Source: Crystallibacter degradans
GTDB taxonomy: Bacteria; Actinomycetota; Actinomycetes; Actinomycetales; Micrococcaceae
Length of the DNA: 64,000 nt
NCBI RefSeq assembly: GCF_012952295.1
Contig: NZ_JABBCH010000001.1
Location: 434,001-498,000 of the forward strand
Direction: 5' to 3'
The position numbers were made by a program, and so were the translations under genes. Below the pieces are notes generated by a model. The model was not told where the DNA came from, did no database searches, and saw nothing but the letters and a program-made list of their open reading frames with translations. Every line of letters starts with the position of its first letter. The stretch's first letter is position 1. Positions 1 to 8,025 of the stretch are shown one piece after another.

Positions 1-279
1 CGTGCTGCCCAGCTTTTCGTTGACGATCTTCTCGGCCACGGCGAGTTCCAGCGGGTTCTCGTTCCGAAGCGACACCAGCAACGCATCATCCTCGTCCGCC
101 CAGGACTGGGTCAGCCGGTGCTCCGCGCCCGCCGCCAAATGGTGCAGCCCAAGTTGCGAGGCCTCACGGGCGATCGTTTCCGGGCTGCCGCCCCGCGGGA
201 GCGTGTCCTGCTGCAATGCCTGGTCATGATGTTCAGTGCGGATGCCATAACGCGGCGATCCGTCCTTGAGCTGGTACAC
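1..279 (-). CDS. hypothetical protein, partial (runs off left edge)
   Basis: This leftward reading frame starts at a GTG and stays open to the window edge for 93 codons, so only the N-terminal part is present. The start is preceded by GAGG at a suitable distance. The frame remains open further upstream but has no ATG or GTG there that I would prefer. The peptide begins VYQLKDGSPRYGIRTEHHD and is hydrophilic, rich in Glu, Ala and Leu, with no membrane segment or signal peptide. I do not recognise the family. The rightward open frames over the same bases look like shadows. Confidence 0.55.
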   Translation of the reverse strand, partial: MYQLKDGSPRYGIRTEHHDQALQQDTLPRGGSPETIAREASQLGLHHLAAGAEHRLTQSWADEDDALLVSLRNENPLELAVAEKIVNEKLGST

Positions 280-398
280 AGCCGTACCTCGATCCGGTAA
301 GTTTTGGGGCAGGTCCTGAGGGCGCGGCGCCGACCGGCGGGCCCCTACTGCTGTGGATGGATTACCTAGGATACTCTCCAAAACTGGGTGGTTGAAGG

Positions 399-410
399 TT
401 GATCGATCAA
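399..410. promoter_or_regulatory. perfect 12-bp palindrome TTGATCGATCAA between divergent genes
   Basis: TTGATCGATCAA is a perfect palindrome in the gap between the leftward gene at the edge and the rightward HAD phosphatase gene. Position and symmetry fit an operator, but no regulator gene is adjacent and the site may be coincidental. Confidence 0.3.
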
Positions 411-496
411 ACCCTCTACCACTATGACCCGCCGCGGCAGGGCAGGCTTGCCGCTAGACTCGGTCACATCCGCGCAGGAACGGCCAGGAGGAGACC

Positions 497-1207
497 ATGC
501 AGCAGGCCAACCGCAAGCTCGGCGTACTGTTCGACGTGGACGGCACCCTGGTTGATTCGAACTATCTGCACACCATCTCGTGGTGGCACGCCTTCCGCCA
601 GTTGGGCCGGAACGTTCCCATGGCCACCATCCACCGCGCGGTGGGCATGGGCGCGGATAAGCTGATCGCGCACCTGCTGGGCGAGGACCGGGACAAGGAC
701 CAGGACAGCCAGGCCGAAGCCGCCCACGGCGCTGTTTTCTCCACCTATTGGCCGGCGCTGCAGGCGTTCGATGGCGCCAAGGACCTGCTGCAGCGCTGCT
801 CCGGTTCCGGCCTCACCGTGGTGCTGGCGTCCTCGTCGAAACGGCGCGAACTGGACGTCCTCACCGCCGCCATCCACGCCGACGACGCGGTGGCCGGCAC
901 CACGAGTTCCTCGGACGCGGAGGAGAGCAAGCCGGCGCCGGACATCTTGGCCGCTGCACTGAAAGCGGGCGGACTGCAGGCGGCGGACGCGCTCTTCGTC
1001 GGCGACGCGGTCTGGGATGTCCTCGCCGCCAGCGAACTGGGCATCCCCACCATCGGCCTGACCTGCGGTGGCACCGGCGAGGCCGAACTGCGGGACGCCG
1101 GCGCCGTCGAAATCCACACGGATCCGGCGGCACTGCTGGCGAACTTCGAGACCAGCGCCCTGGGCCGACTGGCCGCGGACGCTGCGGATGCAGACCAAAA
1201 CCGGTAA
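497..1207 (+). CDS. HAD family hydrolase (phosphoglycolate phosphatase-like)
   Basis: A 236-residue cytosolic haloacid-dehalogenase-type phosphatase. Motif I is FDVDGTLVD with the nucleophile Asp13 and acid/base Asp15. Motif II is the LASSSKR stretch, a Lys lies before PAPDILAAAL (motif III), and VGDAVWDV supplies the acidic motif IV. An alpha-helical cap follows motif I, as in the Gph/beta-phosphoglucomutase branch (subfamily I). The substrate is probably a small phosphorylated metabolite and cannot be named from sequence. A strong AGGAGGAG site sits just upstream of the ATG. The gene stands alone and converges on the TetR gene. Confidence 0.85.
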   Translation: MQQANRKLGVLFDVDGTLVDSNYLHTISWWHAFRQLGRNVPMATIHRAVGMGADKLIAHLLGEDRDKDQDSQAEAAHGAVFSTYWPALQAFDGAKDLLQRCSGSGLTVVLASSSKRRELDVLTAAIHADDAVAGTTSSSDAEESKPAPDILAAALKAGGLQAADALFVGDAVWDVLAASELGIPTIGLTCGGTGEAELRDAGAVEIHTDPAALLANFETSALGRLAADAADADQNR

Positions 1208-1247
1208 AACCAGACCACAACCCTAAAACAACGACGGCGGCGCCGGG

Positions 1248-1967
1248 CTATTCGAGTCCCAGTAACCTGACGTGGACCTCCAGATGCTGTTCGAACAGTC
1301 CGGCCGAGTCGGTGAATGTGTTCTCCCCATACTGCCCGAAGACCTCGAAGCTGACGGCACCGAAAAGCGCGGACCAGACCATCACGCCGTGGACGACCAG
1401 CCGCTCCGGAGCAGACAAATCCAGCTCGGCGCGGATCTTGGCCAGATCGTCGGCGAGAACCGGCCGCAGCGCGCCCTGTTCCCCCTGTTCCCCCTGTTCC
1501 CCCTGCTCCCTTGGCACGATCTTCCCGGTGCGATAGGCCGTTTCGAGAATGTCCACCAGCGCCCGGATCACCCGCGTTCCGGGGCCGGTGGTGCGCTCGG
1601 CAGGGGCACGGTAGCCCGGAACAGGGCTGCCGAACAGCAGCGCGTAGCGGGACGGTTCACGGATTCCCCATCCGCGTACCGCCCGGGCCAGAGCCTTGTA
1701 CTGCATGATGAAATCCGCACCGGCGGACACGACTGCTTTATCCACCTCGTCGCCGAGCTCGCTGTAGGCGTCCACGACCAGCAGGGTCAGCAGCTCGTCG
1801 CGGCTTTTGACGTAGCGGTACACCGCGCTGGAGACGACGCCAAGATCGCGCGCCACAGCCCGCAGGGACAGCGCTGCCGCGCCCTCGACCGCCAGATGTT
1901 CCCGGCCGATCCGGATAATTTCAGTGATGGTTTGCTCTCGTGCACGCTCCCGCGGAGTACCAGCCAT
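1248..1967 (-). CDS. TetR/AcrR family transcriptional regulator
   Basis: A 239-residue repressor with an N-terminal helix-turn-helix (about residues 15-60, including LSLRAVARDLGVVSSAVYRY) and a TetR_C-type ligand-binding domain. I chose the start MAGTPRERAREQ because the longer open frame would cover the operator region and has poor codon use. It is divergent from the epimerase gene, and the shared gap contains two palindromes that fit TetR operators, so it probably represses itself and the epimerase. Near residue 160 a GEQGEQGEQGEQ tract is encoded by a 9-base tandem repeat, a potential slippage site in the effector domain. Confidence 0.88.
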   Translation of the reverse strand: MAGTPRERAREQTITEIIRIGREHLAVEGAAALSLRAVARDLGVVSSAVYRYVKSRDELLTLLVVDAYSELGDEVDKAVVSAGADFIMQYKALARAVRGWGIREPSRYALLFGSPVPGYRAPAERTTGPGTRVIRALVDILETAYRTGKIVPREQGEQGEQGEQGALRPVLADDLAKIRAELDLSAPERLVVHGVMVWSALFGAVSFEVFGQYGENTFTDSAGLFEQHLEVHVRLLGLE

Positions 1968-2009
1968 GCCCTCTACCCTGCCGCCGCAAGAGAGCACTGT
2001 CAACTTCAG

Positions 2010-2072
2010 AGAGCAGTGCTCTTGACAGGATTGCAACGGCGGCGCATTCTGGGTTGAGAGAGCACCGCTCTC
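2010..2072. promoter_or_regulatory. TetR-type operators around a promoter for the epimerase gene
   Basis: Two related palindromes lie in the divergent gap: AGAGCAGTGCTCT at 2010-2022 and GAGAGCACCGCTCTC at 2058-2072. A further half site, AGAGCACTGT, is at 1991-2000. Between them is a promoter-like pair, TTGACA at 2022-2027 and CATTCT at 2045-2050, with a 17-base spacer, pointing at the rightward epimerase gene. The operators bracket this promoter, a typical autoregulatory layout. Assignment to the adjacent TetR protein is inferred from position. Confidence 0.65.
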
Positions 2073-2104
2073 CAATTCTTGAGACTCCAGGGATGGGACA
2101 AGCA

Positions 2105-3049
2105 ATGTCAGATCTGCACATCGTCACCGGCGCCGGGCCCATCGGCTGGACCGCAGCCGAGCAACTCGCCGCACAGGGCCACGGGGTCCGGTTGCTGACC
2201 CGCTCCGGCAGCGGACCCGAGCACCCTCTGGTGGAACGACGGAAAGTCGACGTCTCGCAGCCGGCCGGATTCGAAGCCGCACTCGAAGGCGCCGTCGCGG
2301 TCTTCCATTGCATCCATGCCAGCGCCTACAGCGCCAAGACGTGGGCCCATGAGCTCCCGGCCGCCGAACAAACGGTACTCAAGGCAGCCGGGCGGGCCGG
2401 CGCCGTCGTTGTTTTCCCGGAAAGCCTTTACTCCTATGACCGGCCGCAGGACGTCATGACGGAGCGCAGTTCACGGAACGCAGCGTGCGGCAAACGCGGC
2501 ATCCGCGCGCAGCTGCTTCGGGCGCGGGCGGCTTCGGCGACGCCGACCGTGAGCATGGTGGCCTCGGATTACTTTGGTCCGCGGGCGCTCAATGCCCACG
2601 CCGGCGAGCGTATGGTGCCGGCAGTCCTGGCGGGCAGGACCATCCGGGTGATGGGAAACCCGGACATGCCGCATTCCTTCACCTACGTGCCCGACCTCGC
2701 CGCGGCGATGATCGCGGCCGCGCACAACCCGGCGGCCTGGAACTCGGTGCTGCATGCTCCCACCGGACCGGCGGTGACGCAGCGGACCATGGCGGCGGCC
2801 TTTGCCCGCGCCGCAGGAGTAGCAGCGCCGAAGGTTGGTGCGATTCCGGGGTGGGTGGTGCGCGCCGCGGGCCTGCTGTCGGCCGATGCCCGTGAACTCG
2901 CGGAGATGCTCTACCAGTTCGAGGAGCCGTTCGTCATGGACTCGCCCTCCACGCAGGCGCTGCTGGGGCTGGCTCCTACCCCGTTCGCGGCGGCAGCGGA
3001 AGAGACGGTGCATTGGTGGCAGGGCGAACATGCTTCTGCCCGGCGGTAA
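2105..3049 (+). CDS. NAD(P)-dependent epimerase/dehydratase family protein
   Basis: A 314-residue protein of the extended short-chain dehydrogenase (NAD-dependent epimerase) superfamily. The N-terminal nucleotide loop reads TGAGPIG, slightly off the usual GxxGxxG. Later motifs typical of the subgroup are YDRP, DYFGPRA and the HSFTYVPDLAAAM segment. The Tyr of YSYDRP may be catalytic, though the usual YxxxK spacing is not evident. I placed the start at MSDLHIVTGAG; an in-frame ATG four codons upstream is also possible. It is divergent from a TetR regulator and lies under operator-flanked promoter elements, so it is probably induced by an unknown small molecule. Confidence 0.82.
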   Translation: MSDLHIVTGAGPIGWTAAEQLAAQGHGVRLLTRSGSGPEHPLVERRKVDVSQPAGFEAALEGAVAVFHCIHASAYSAKTWAHELPAAEQTVLKAAGRAGAVVVFPESLYSYDRPQDVMTERSSRNAACGKRGIRAQLLRARAASATPTVSMVASDYFGPRALNAHAGERMVPAVLAGRTIRVMGNPDMPHSFTYVPDLAAAMIAAAHNPAAWNSVLHAPTGPAVTQRTMAAAFARAAGVAAPKVGAIPGWVVRAAGLLSADARELAEMLYQFEEPFVMDSPSTQALLGLAPTPFAAAAEETVHWWQGEHASARR

Positions 3050-3155
3050 ATCCGGCCGCACCTGCCGCTTAACGGCAACCGGTACGTATACTGATGGTCC
3101 GCCGCCGAAGAGCGGAGGCCGTCCCGCTGACATCATCCAGTTTGAGGAGCCGTCC

Positions 3156-3428
3156 ATGCCCCTGTCCGACGAGGAGAGAAAGCGGCTGGCCGAACTGGAA
3201 CAGCAGCTGGAATCGGAAGACCCCAGACTCGCGGCTTCGCTCTCGGGCAAGGGCCGCCAGCCAGGAGCCGGCTGGAAACTAAGCTTCGGCGCCAAGCTCA
3301 TGCTGGTCGGTGCCCTGCTCCTGCTGTTCAGCATTTCGACGAACAACTCGGTGCTGTCCGTGATCGGCCTGGTCACCCTGCTCGCGGGGATGTTCCGGAT
3401 GGCCACGGACTGGATCCGTCAAAACTGA
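3156..3428 (+). CDS. DUF3040 domain-containing membrane protein
   Basis: A 90-residue protein with the DUF3040 signature PLSDEERKRLAELEQQLESEDPRLA at the N-terminus, followed by two hydrophobic segments (about residues 50-85). The family is a small actinobacterial membrane protein of unknown function. A GAGGAG site precedes the ATG; longer in-frame extensions have no support. A second family member lies about 4 kb downstream, and the two share the PLSDEER and SLSGKG motifs. Confidence 0.88.
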   Translation: MPLSDEERKRLAELEQQLESEDPRLAASLSGKGRQPGAGWKLSFGAKLMLVGALLLLFSISTNNSVLSVIGLVTLLAGMFRMATDWIRQN

Positions 3429-3468
3429 ACCGCTATGTGTCTGTCCGGGAGGACCAGTACCTGCGCGA

Positions 3469-3507
3469 GACTGCGGTGCGTTTCAGGGACTGAAACGCAC
3501 CGCAGTC
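3469..3507. terminator. perfect 18-bp inverted repeat with a 3-base loop
   Basis: Arms 3469-3486 and 3490-3507 are exact reverse complements around the loop GGA. The hairpin lies between two converging genes (DUF3040 rightward, the carbohydrate-module protein leftward). There is no T tract, so this is best read as a bidirectional, actinobacterial-style terminator. Confidence 0.8.
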
Positions 3508-3561
3508 CCAGCGGATGGCCGCGGATTCGCCGGACCCGATGATCCGCCGGGCCTGATACCG

Positions 3562-4419
3562 CTAGACGCGGCTGACGTCCCTGGTCTTGTGGTCGTAGTG
3601 GAAGGTCAGGGCGCCGCCGTCGTGGTGGAACTCGTGGTTGGCCCCGTCGCGGACGCCGAACGCACCGTAATTCTCTTCCCAGGACCGGTCCAGCGCGACC
3701 TTGTAGGTGTAGTAGCCGGCGGGCAGTTCCGCGGTCAGCTTCCAGAGCCGGTCCGACGGATCCAGTTCCATCTGGACCTCGTCGAAATGCGGCTGCCAGT
3801 TTTCCGGCGCACCGAGCTTGGTGCTGAAGTCACCGGCGATCGCTACTGCCTCCGGCTGCCCGGCGGTATCCACGGCCGCGGCAGGCGCTGCAGTCTCGAC
3901 CGGAGCTGCGGGTTCGGTTGCGGCCGGCGCTGCGGTTCCGGCTGCTGCAACTGCTTGCGCTGCGGCAGCAGTCTTCTTCGCGCGCGGCTTGCGGCCCCCG
4001 GCCTGCTTGGATTCCTCAACCGGTGCCACCGCGGACTTCGATCCGGAGGTCTTCGCGGCCGCCGCTGCGACAGCCGGAACCGGCGAGCCGTTCTGCAGTG
4101 CGTCGGTCAGGGATTCAGCATCCGGGAAAGCGGCCGCGGCGCGCAGCCCCTCGTCCGTCAGCACCCAGCCGCCGCGCTTCTTGACCAGCCAGCCGGCCTT
4201 GACCAGCTTGCTGGTGGCGGTGGTCAGGGACTTATGGCCCCGCGGGACTCCCCCGGCAAGCAATTCGCTTTCGGCATCGTTCAAGGGCAACTGCGTGATG
4301 GCCTGCGCCAGGACTGCGCTGCCGCCCATGGCAGCCTCGCCGGAGGCAGCCGCCTCCGCCAGCGTGTCCAGGACAATTTTCAGCCGCAGGTTAGTACGGT
4401 CGGCAGGATTTGTGCTCAT
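3562..4419 (-). CDS. winged-helix-like N-domain fused to a carbohydrate-binding-like (CBM48/X25-type) C-domain
   Basis: A 285-residue protein in three parts. Residues 1-105 look like a winged-helix fold (SKLVKAGWLVKKRGGWVLTDEGLRAA resembles the recognition helix and wing). Residues 110-195 are an Ala/Pro/Lys-rich low-complexity linker with GGRKPRAKK. The C-terminal part (VAIAGDFSTKLGAPENWQP onward, ending with GALTFHYDHKTRD) resembles the starch-binding-like X25/CBM48 module of pullulanases and AMPK beta subunits. No signal peptide is visible, so it is probably cytosolic and may bind glycogen or maltodextrin. I chose the second ATG because GGGGA is well spaced before it. Function is unproven. 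Confidence 0.7.
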   Translation of the reverse strand: MSTNPADRTNLRLKIVLDTLAEAAASGEAAMGGSAVLAQAITQLPLNDAESELLAGGVPRGHKSLTTATSKLVKAGWLVKKRGGWVLTDEGLRAAAAFPDAESLTDALQNGSPVPAVAAAAAKTSGSKSAVAPVEESKQAGGRKPRAKKTAAAAQAVAAAGTAAPAATEPAAPVETAAPAAAVDTAGQPEAVAIAGDFSTKLGAPENWQPHFDEVQMELDPSDRLWKLTAELPAGYYTYKVALDRSWEENYGAFGVRDGANHEFHHDGGALTFHYDHKTRDVSRV

Positions 4420-4589
4420 TATGGTTTTCCCCATCGTCGATCGCTTACTTGCAGTGTGGCATGACGGTGATGCCGGAAGGATAAGTTAAAGGTTAATTCC
4501 TCATGACTTAACGGTTTGTGACACCGCTCTCCCCAATCGGCAACGATGTTACAGGTGTCCTGCCCGGATTCGGAACACGGCGCGCCGGT

Positions 4590-5708
4590 TCAGCTTTCGT
4601 CGCGGAAGTGCAGGACGGGTTTGAGGACCGCGCCTTCCTTGGCCGCCTGCGCAGCGGTATTGATGTCCGCGAACGCGTACGGCGCCACCAGCTTGTCCAG
4701 CGGCATTCTGCCTTGCTGCACCAGCTCCACCAGCGCCGGCAGGAACAGCTGCGGCATCGAGTCGCCTTCGGTGATACCGGTGATCCGCCGGCCGTTGAGC
4801 ATGTAATTGATATCGACGTCGACGGTCGTTCCCGCGGCTGGCGCGCCGATCAGTCCCAGCTCGCCCAGCGGGGCCAGCGCATTGAGTGCCGTGCCGAGCA
4901 CCCCGGCGTTCCCGGTGGCGTCGATCGCATGGGTGACGCCTAATCCGCCCGTCAGCTCCACGAGCGCCTCCCCCGCGTCGGTTTCCTTGCTGTTAACCAC
5001 GTCTGTGGCGCCGAGTTCCTTCGCCAGTTGCAGGCGGGAATCCACCAGGTCCATCACGATGATCCGCACCGATCCGGTTAACGCCGCAGCCATCACGGCG
5101 GCCAGGCCCACGGCCCCGGCGCCGAATATCGCCAGGGTGCTGCCCGGTGCAGGCCGCAGCACGTTCAGCACCGCGCCTGCCCCGGTCTGGATGCCGCAGC
5201 CCAGCGGTGCCAACAGGGAAAGGTCCGCGTCCGGATCCACCTTGCTCAGCCCGCGCTCGTCGGCCAGCACCAGGGTGGAGAACGAGGACTGGGCGAAAAA
5301 GTGCCCGTGCAACACCTCATCACCCTGGCGGATGGTCGCGCTGCCGTCGGCCCGTCCGCCGCCGAGCAGGTTGCGGGACAGGAACTCCACGCAGTACGCC
5401 GGATGCCCGGAGCGGCAGTTCCGGCACACACCGCAGCTGGTGAAGGTCATCAGCACCTTGTCGCCGGGCTTGACGGATGTGACGGCGCTGCCCGTGGCCT
5501 CCACGATCCCCGCGCCTTCATGCCCCAGCACGCCGGGCAGCGGAAACGGTATATGGCCCGCCTGCACGCCCAGATCGGTGCCGCAGACCCCGCTGGCCAC
5601 CACGCGCACCACCACCTCGTCCGGCCGCGGATCGTCCAGAGTTATATCTTCAAGCGCGAAGTCCTCGTGCGTTCCGCGCAGGACGGCGGCCCGGGCTGAT
5701 GTCGTCAT
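4590..5708 (-). CDS. zinc-dependent alcohol dehydrogenase (MDR family)
   Basis: A 372-residue medium-chain dehydrogenase resembling aryl- and benzyl-alcohol dehydrogenases. Catalytic zinc ligands are visible at Cys42 (SGVCGTDLG) and the GHE motif (His63-Glu64). The structural zinc loop carries Cys92, Cys95, Cys98 and Cys106. The Rossmann loop GAGAVGLAAV is in the middle of the protein. It should oxidise a primary or aromatic alcohol to the aldehyde with NAD. The ATG has a GAGGTGG site upstream; a GTG three codons earlier lies inside that site and is rejected. It stands alone. Confidence 0.87.
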   Translation of the reverse strand: MTTSARAAVLRGTHEDFALEDITLDDPRPDEVVVRVVASGVCGTDLGVQAGHIPFPLPGVLGHEGAGIVEATGSAVTSVKPGDKVLMTFTSCGVCRNCRSGHPAYCVEFLSRNLLGGGRADGSATIRQGDEVLHGHFFAQSSFSTLVLADERGLSKVDPDADLSLLAPLGCGIQTGAGAVLNVLRPAPGSTLAIFGAGAVGLAAVMAAALTGSVRIIVMDLVDSRLQLAKELGATDVVNSKETDAGEALVELTGGLGVTHAIDATGNAGVLGTALNALAPLGELGLIGAPAAGTTVDVDINYMLNGRRITGITEGDSMPQLFLPALVELVQQGRMPLDKLVAPYAFADINTAAQAAKEGAVLKPVLHFRDES

Positions 5709-5910
5709 CGTTTCCACCTCAGGTAAGCGGGCCGTAGGTTCGCCCCGGCGTGGATCGTGCTGAGGCCAGCCTAGGTGCGGAAGGAGGACCCGGCTAGGGC
5801 CATCCGGCCACGCCCTGGCGGTACTCCCGCACGGTCATGGCGGTCAACGCCAAGTTCACCGTCAGTGAATCCTGCGGCGCACGGCGGCGATCAGAGGTTG
5901 CATAAAAGCT

Positions 5911-6906
5911 ATGAAGATCCTGGTGCTCGGCGGTACGGCATGGCTCGGCGGAAAAATTACGACGGCGGCGCTGCGGCTTGGCCACGACGTGACCGCTTTG
6001 GCGCGGGGCGAGTCGGGGCCGGTTCCGGACGGCGCGGTCTTCCGCCGCGCCGACCGGGACTTGCCGGACGCCTATGCTGCGGTCGGGCGGCAGTCTTGGG
6101 ACGCCGTCGTCGACGTCTCGAGCCAGCCCGGCCAGGTGCGGCGGGCTGCGGAGGCCCTCGCCGGCTGCGCGGACCGGTACATCTTCGTCTCCTCCTGCAG
6201 CGTCTACGCGGGGCACGATGTCCCGGGCGCCGATGAGTCGGCCCCGCTGCTTCCGGCTCTGAATGCGGACGTCATGGCATCGATGGAGACCTACGGGGAA
6301 GCCAAGGCCGCCTGCGAGCAGCACGTGCTGGACGCGTTCGGTCCCGGCCGGGCGATCATCGCACGCGCCGGTCTGATCGCCGGCCCCGGTGATGTCTCCG
6401 ACCGCACCGGCTACTGGCCGCTGCGCTTCGCCCGCCCGGCGGCCCCTGACGACAGTGTGCTGGTGCCCGATGCGCCGGAGCTGGCTACGCAGGTGATCGA
6501 TGTCCGGGACTTGGCGGCCTGGCTCGTTGGAGCAGCGGAGCGCAAAGCCAGCGGCACGTTCAACGCAGTCGGTGAGCCGATGATGCTGTCGGCGCATCTG
6601 GAGCTTGCCCGTCAGGCCGCAGGCCACACCGGTCCGGTGGTTTCCGTGGCGCCGCAGCGGCTGGCCGACGCCGGCGTCAACTACTGGTCCGGCGAGCGCT
6701 CCCTGCCGTTGTGGTTGCCGCTGCCCGAGTACTCCGGGTTCGCGTCCCGCGACAACCGCGCCGCCGTGGCAGCAGGGCTGAAGCTGCGGCCGCTCGCCGA
6801 GACGCTGGCGGACGTGCTGGACTGGGAGCAGGCGGCCGGCCCGGACCGCGAGCGCAAGGCCGGACTGACCGCCCAGGAAGAGCGTGAGCTCCTCGCCGCA
6901 CTGTGA
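5911..6906 (+). CDS. NAD-dependent epimerase/dehydratase family protein
   Basis: A 331-residue extended short-chain dehydrogenase with an N-terminal Rossmann fold (LGGTAWLGG at residues 6-14) and a VSSCSVYAG segment holding the Ser of the active site. The expected Tyr-x-x-x-Lys is seen as YGEAK. The C-terminal half (FNAVGEPMML, PEYSGFASRDNRAA) matches the group of reductases related to isoflavone reductase and plastid RNA-binding epimerases found in actinobacteria. Substrate unknown. The ATG is preceded by GAGG. Confidence 0.82.
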   Translation: MKILVLGGTAWLGGKITTAALRLGHDVTALARGESGPVPDGAVFRRADRDLPDAYAAVGRQSWDAVVDVSSQPGQVRRAAEALAGCADRYIFVSSCSVYAGHDVPGADESAPLLPALNADVMASMETYGEAKAACEQHVLDAFGPGRAIIARAGLIAGPGDVSDRTGYWPLRFARPAAPDDSVLVPDAPELATQVIDVRDLAAWLVGAAERKASGTFNAVGEPMMLSAHLELARQAAGHTGPVVSVAPQRLADAGVNYWSGERSLPLWLPLPEYSGFASRDNRAAVAAGLKLRPLAETLADVLDWEQAAGPDRERKAGLTAQEERELLAAL

Positions 6907-6987
6907 CGGGCTGTGCAAGAGCGGGCCATTGTGGCCTTCGGACCACGGTTGTACGCTGGCAGCACGCCGCGCAGAAGGGGCATCGTC

Positions 6988-7218
6988 ATGACTATTCCAC
7001 AGCCGCCGCCGGAACCGGATCCGGATCCCACCTCGCCGCACCCGTCAGAGCCCGGCAGGCCGAATGAGCCCGGTGAGCCTGATCCGATGACACCGGATCC
7101 GTTCCCGAACCCGTTGCCCGGCCCCGAGCCGGACAACCCGCCGGAACCGCCGCCGCCGGCTCCCGGTCCGTTGCCGATCCCGGAGCCCGGACCGGTCATC
7201 CCGCCGCGCGAGCCTTAA
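6988..7218 (+). CDS. short proline-rich protein
   Basis: A 76-residue protein that is almost entirely Pro, Glu, Asp and Gly, with repeated PxP and PEPD units and no signal peptide or membrane segment. The ATG is preceded by AAGGGG. Such proteins occur in Arthrobacter-type genomes without known function and are likely disordered. It ends on top of a small leftward candidate gene. Confidence 0.55.
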   Translation: MTIPQPPPEPDPDPTSPHPSEPGRPNEPGEPDPMTPDPFPNPLPGPEPDNPPEPPPPAPGPLPIPEPGPVIPPREP

Positions 7219-7436
7219 GCCGGGCGCGGCCGCCGGATCACTGGCCATCGATCTATGCGGGGCCAGTTGTCGGGAAAGCGAACGGCGGCCGGCCGCCGAA
7301 CCAATTCAGCGCAGGCATCGTCCGCATGCGTTTTGAAACGGGCCCACCTGTCACGGTTCGGCAACGTCCCGCCGTCGTGGTCCTTGCCCGGCTCCGGCGC
7401 GATAACGATTGCATTCGATCCGGATCCTCGGGGCAC
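7215..7436 (-). CDS. small hypothetical protein (tentative)
   Basis: A 73-codon leftward frame from a GTG with AGGA at a good distance. The peptide (GSNAIVIAPEPGKDHDGG near its start, then DRWARFKTHADDAC) reads like a globular, charged protein and has plausible codon use. The overlapping rightward frames are Arg/Ser-rich and look like shadows. It overlaps the end of the proline-rich gene by four bases. I do not recognise the family. Confidence 0.35.
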   Translation of the reverse strand: MPRGSGSNAIVIAPEPGKDHDGGTLPNRDRWARFKTHADDACAELVRRPAAVRFPDNWPRIDRWPVIRRPRPA

Positions 7437-7507
7437 AAGGTCCTGCCCGTTTCCGGCCAACAGCGGTAAATTTGTAGTACGTCGGCACGGTCTCGAGGAG
7501 GCGCGAA

Positions 7508-7798
7508 ATGTCATTATCCGATGAGGAACGACAACGGCTGGACAAGCTTGGGCACCAGCTGGAAGAAGATGATCCACGCCTGGCCAAATCCCTCTCCGGC
7601 AAGGGTGTCCTCGTCTTCGGGCACCGAATCGGCAACGGGGCATTAATGGCGCTGGCCGGGGCGTTCCTGCTGCTGGCCGGTATCGCCGGCAACTCGCTGC
7701 TGCTGGCCATGGTGGGTGTCATCGCGTTCGCGGGCGGGCTGCTGGTCTCCGGCACGGACTGGTTCCGGGGGCACGTGCATCACGGCCCCCAGCACTAG
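7508..7798 (+). CDS. DUF3040 domain-containing membrane protein
   Basis: A 96-residue second copy of the DUF3040 family. It opens with SLSDEERQRLDKLGHQLEEDDPRL, followed by two hydrophobic segments (about residues 40-82) and a His-rich tail. GAGGAGG precedes the ATG. It is a paralogue of the gene ending at 3428, but the two are separated by unrelated genes, so this is not a recent tandem duplication. Confidence 0.88.
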   Translation: MSLSDEERQRLDKLGHQLEEDDPRLAKSLSGKGVLVFGHRIGNGALMALAGAFLLLAGIAGNSLLLAMVGVIAFAGGLLVSGTDWFRGHVHHGPQH

Positions 7799-7799
7799 C

Positions 7800-7934
7800 T
7801 CAGTCCTGCAGTGAGTTGAGCTTTTCCACCGCGGCGTCCTGACCGGCGGCGATTCTCTTCAGGTCCGGGGTGACCAGCTTCAGCTCGGACAGTTCCGGCG
7901 CGCCCGGGCTTCGACCAACATCGGGTTGTTCCAC
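7800..7934 (-). CDS. very small hypothetical protein (tentative)
   Basis: A 44-codon leftward frame from a GTG behind a run of G that can serve as a ribosome binding site. The product (GAPELSELKLVTPDLKR, then AAGQDAAVEKLNS) is charged and likely helical. It stops two bases after the stop of the converging DUF3040 gene. Support is limited to reading quality and the start site. Confidence 0.35.
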   Translation of the reverse strand: MEQPDVGRSPGAPELSELKLVTPDLKRIAAGQDAAVEKLNSLQD

Positions 7935-8025
7935 GCGCTCCCCCCGGTCTGCCTCGCCTGAAGCGGCAACTCGGCTATATTGGCCGGAACAGGTAACTTC
8001 CTCCAACCACCGGGAGCGTTCCGTC

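Noticed and set aside
1248-1260. TTCGAGTCCC resembling the T-loop end of a tRNA
   Set aside because: It is the 3' end of the TetR gene, and no cloverleaf can be drawn around it.
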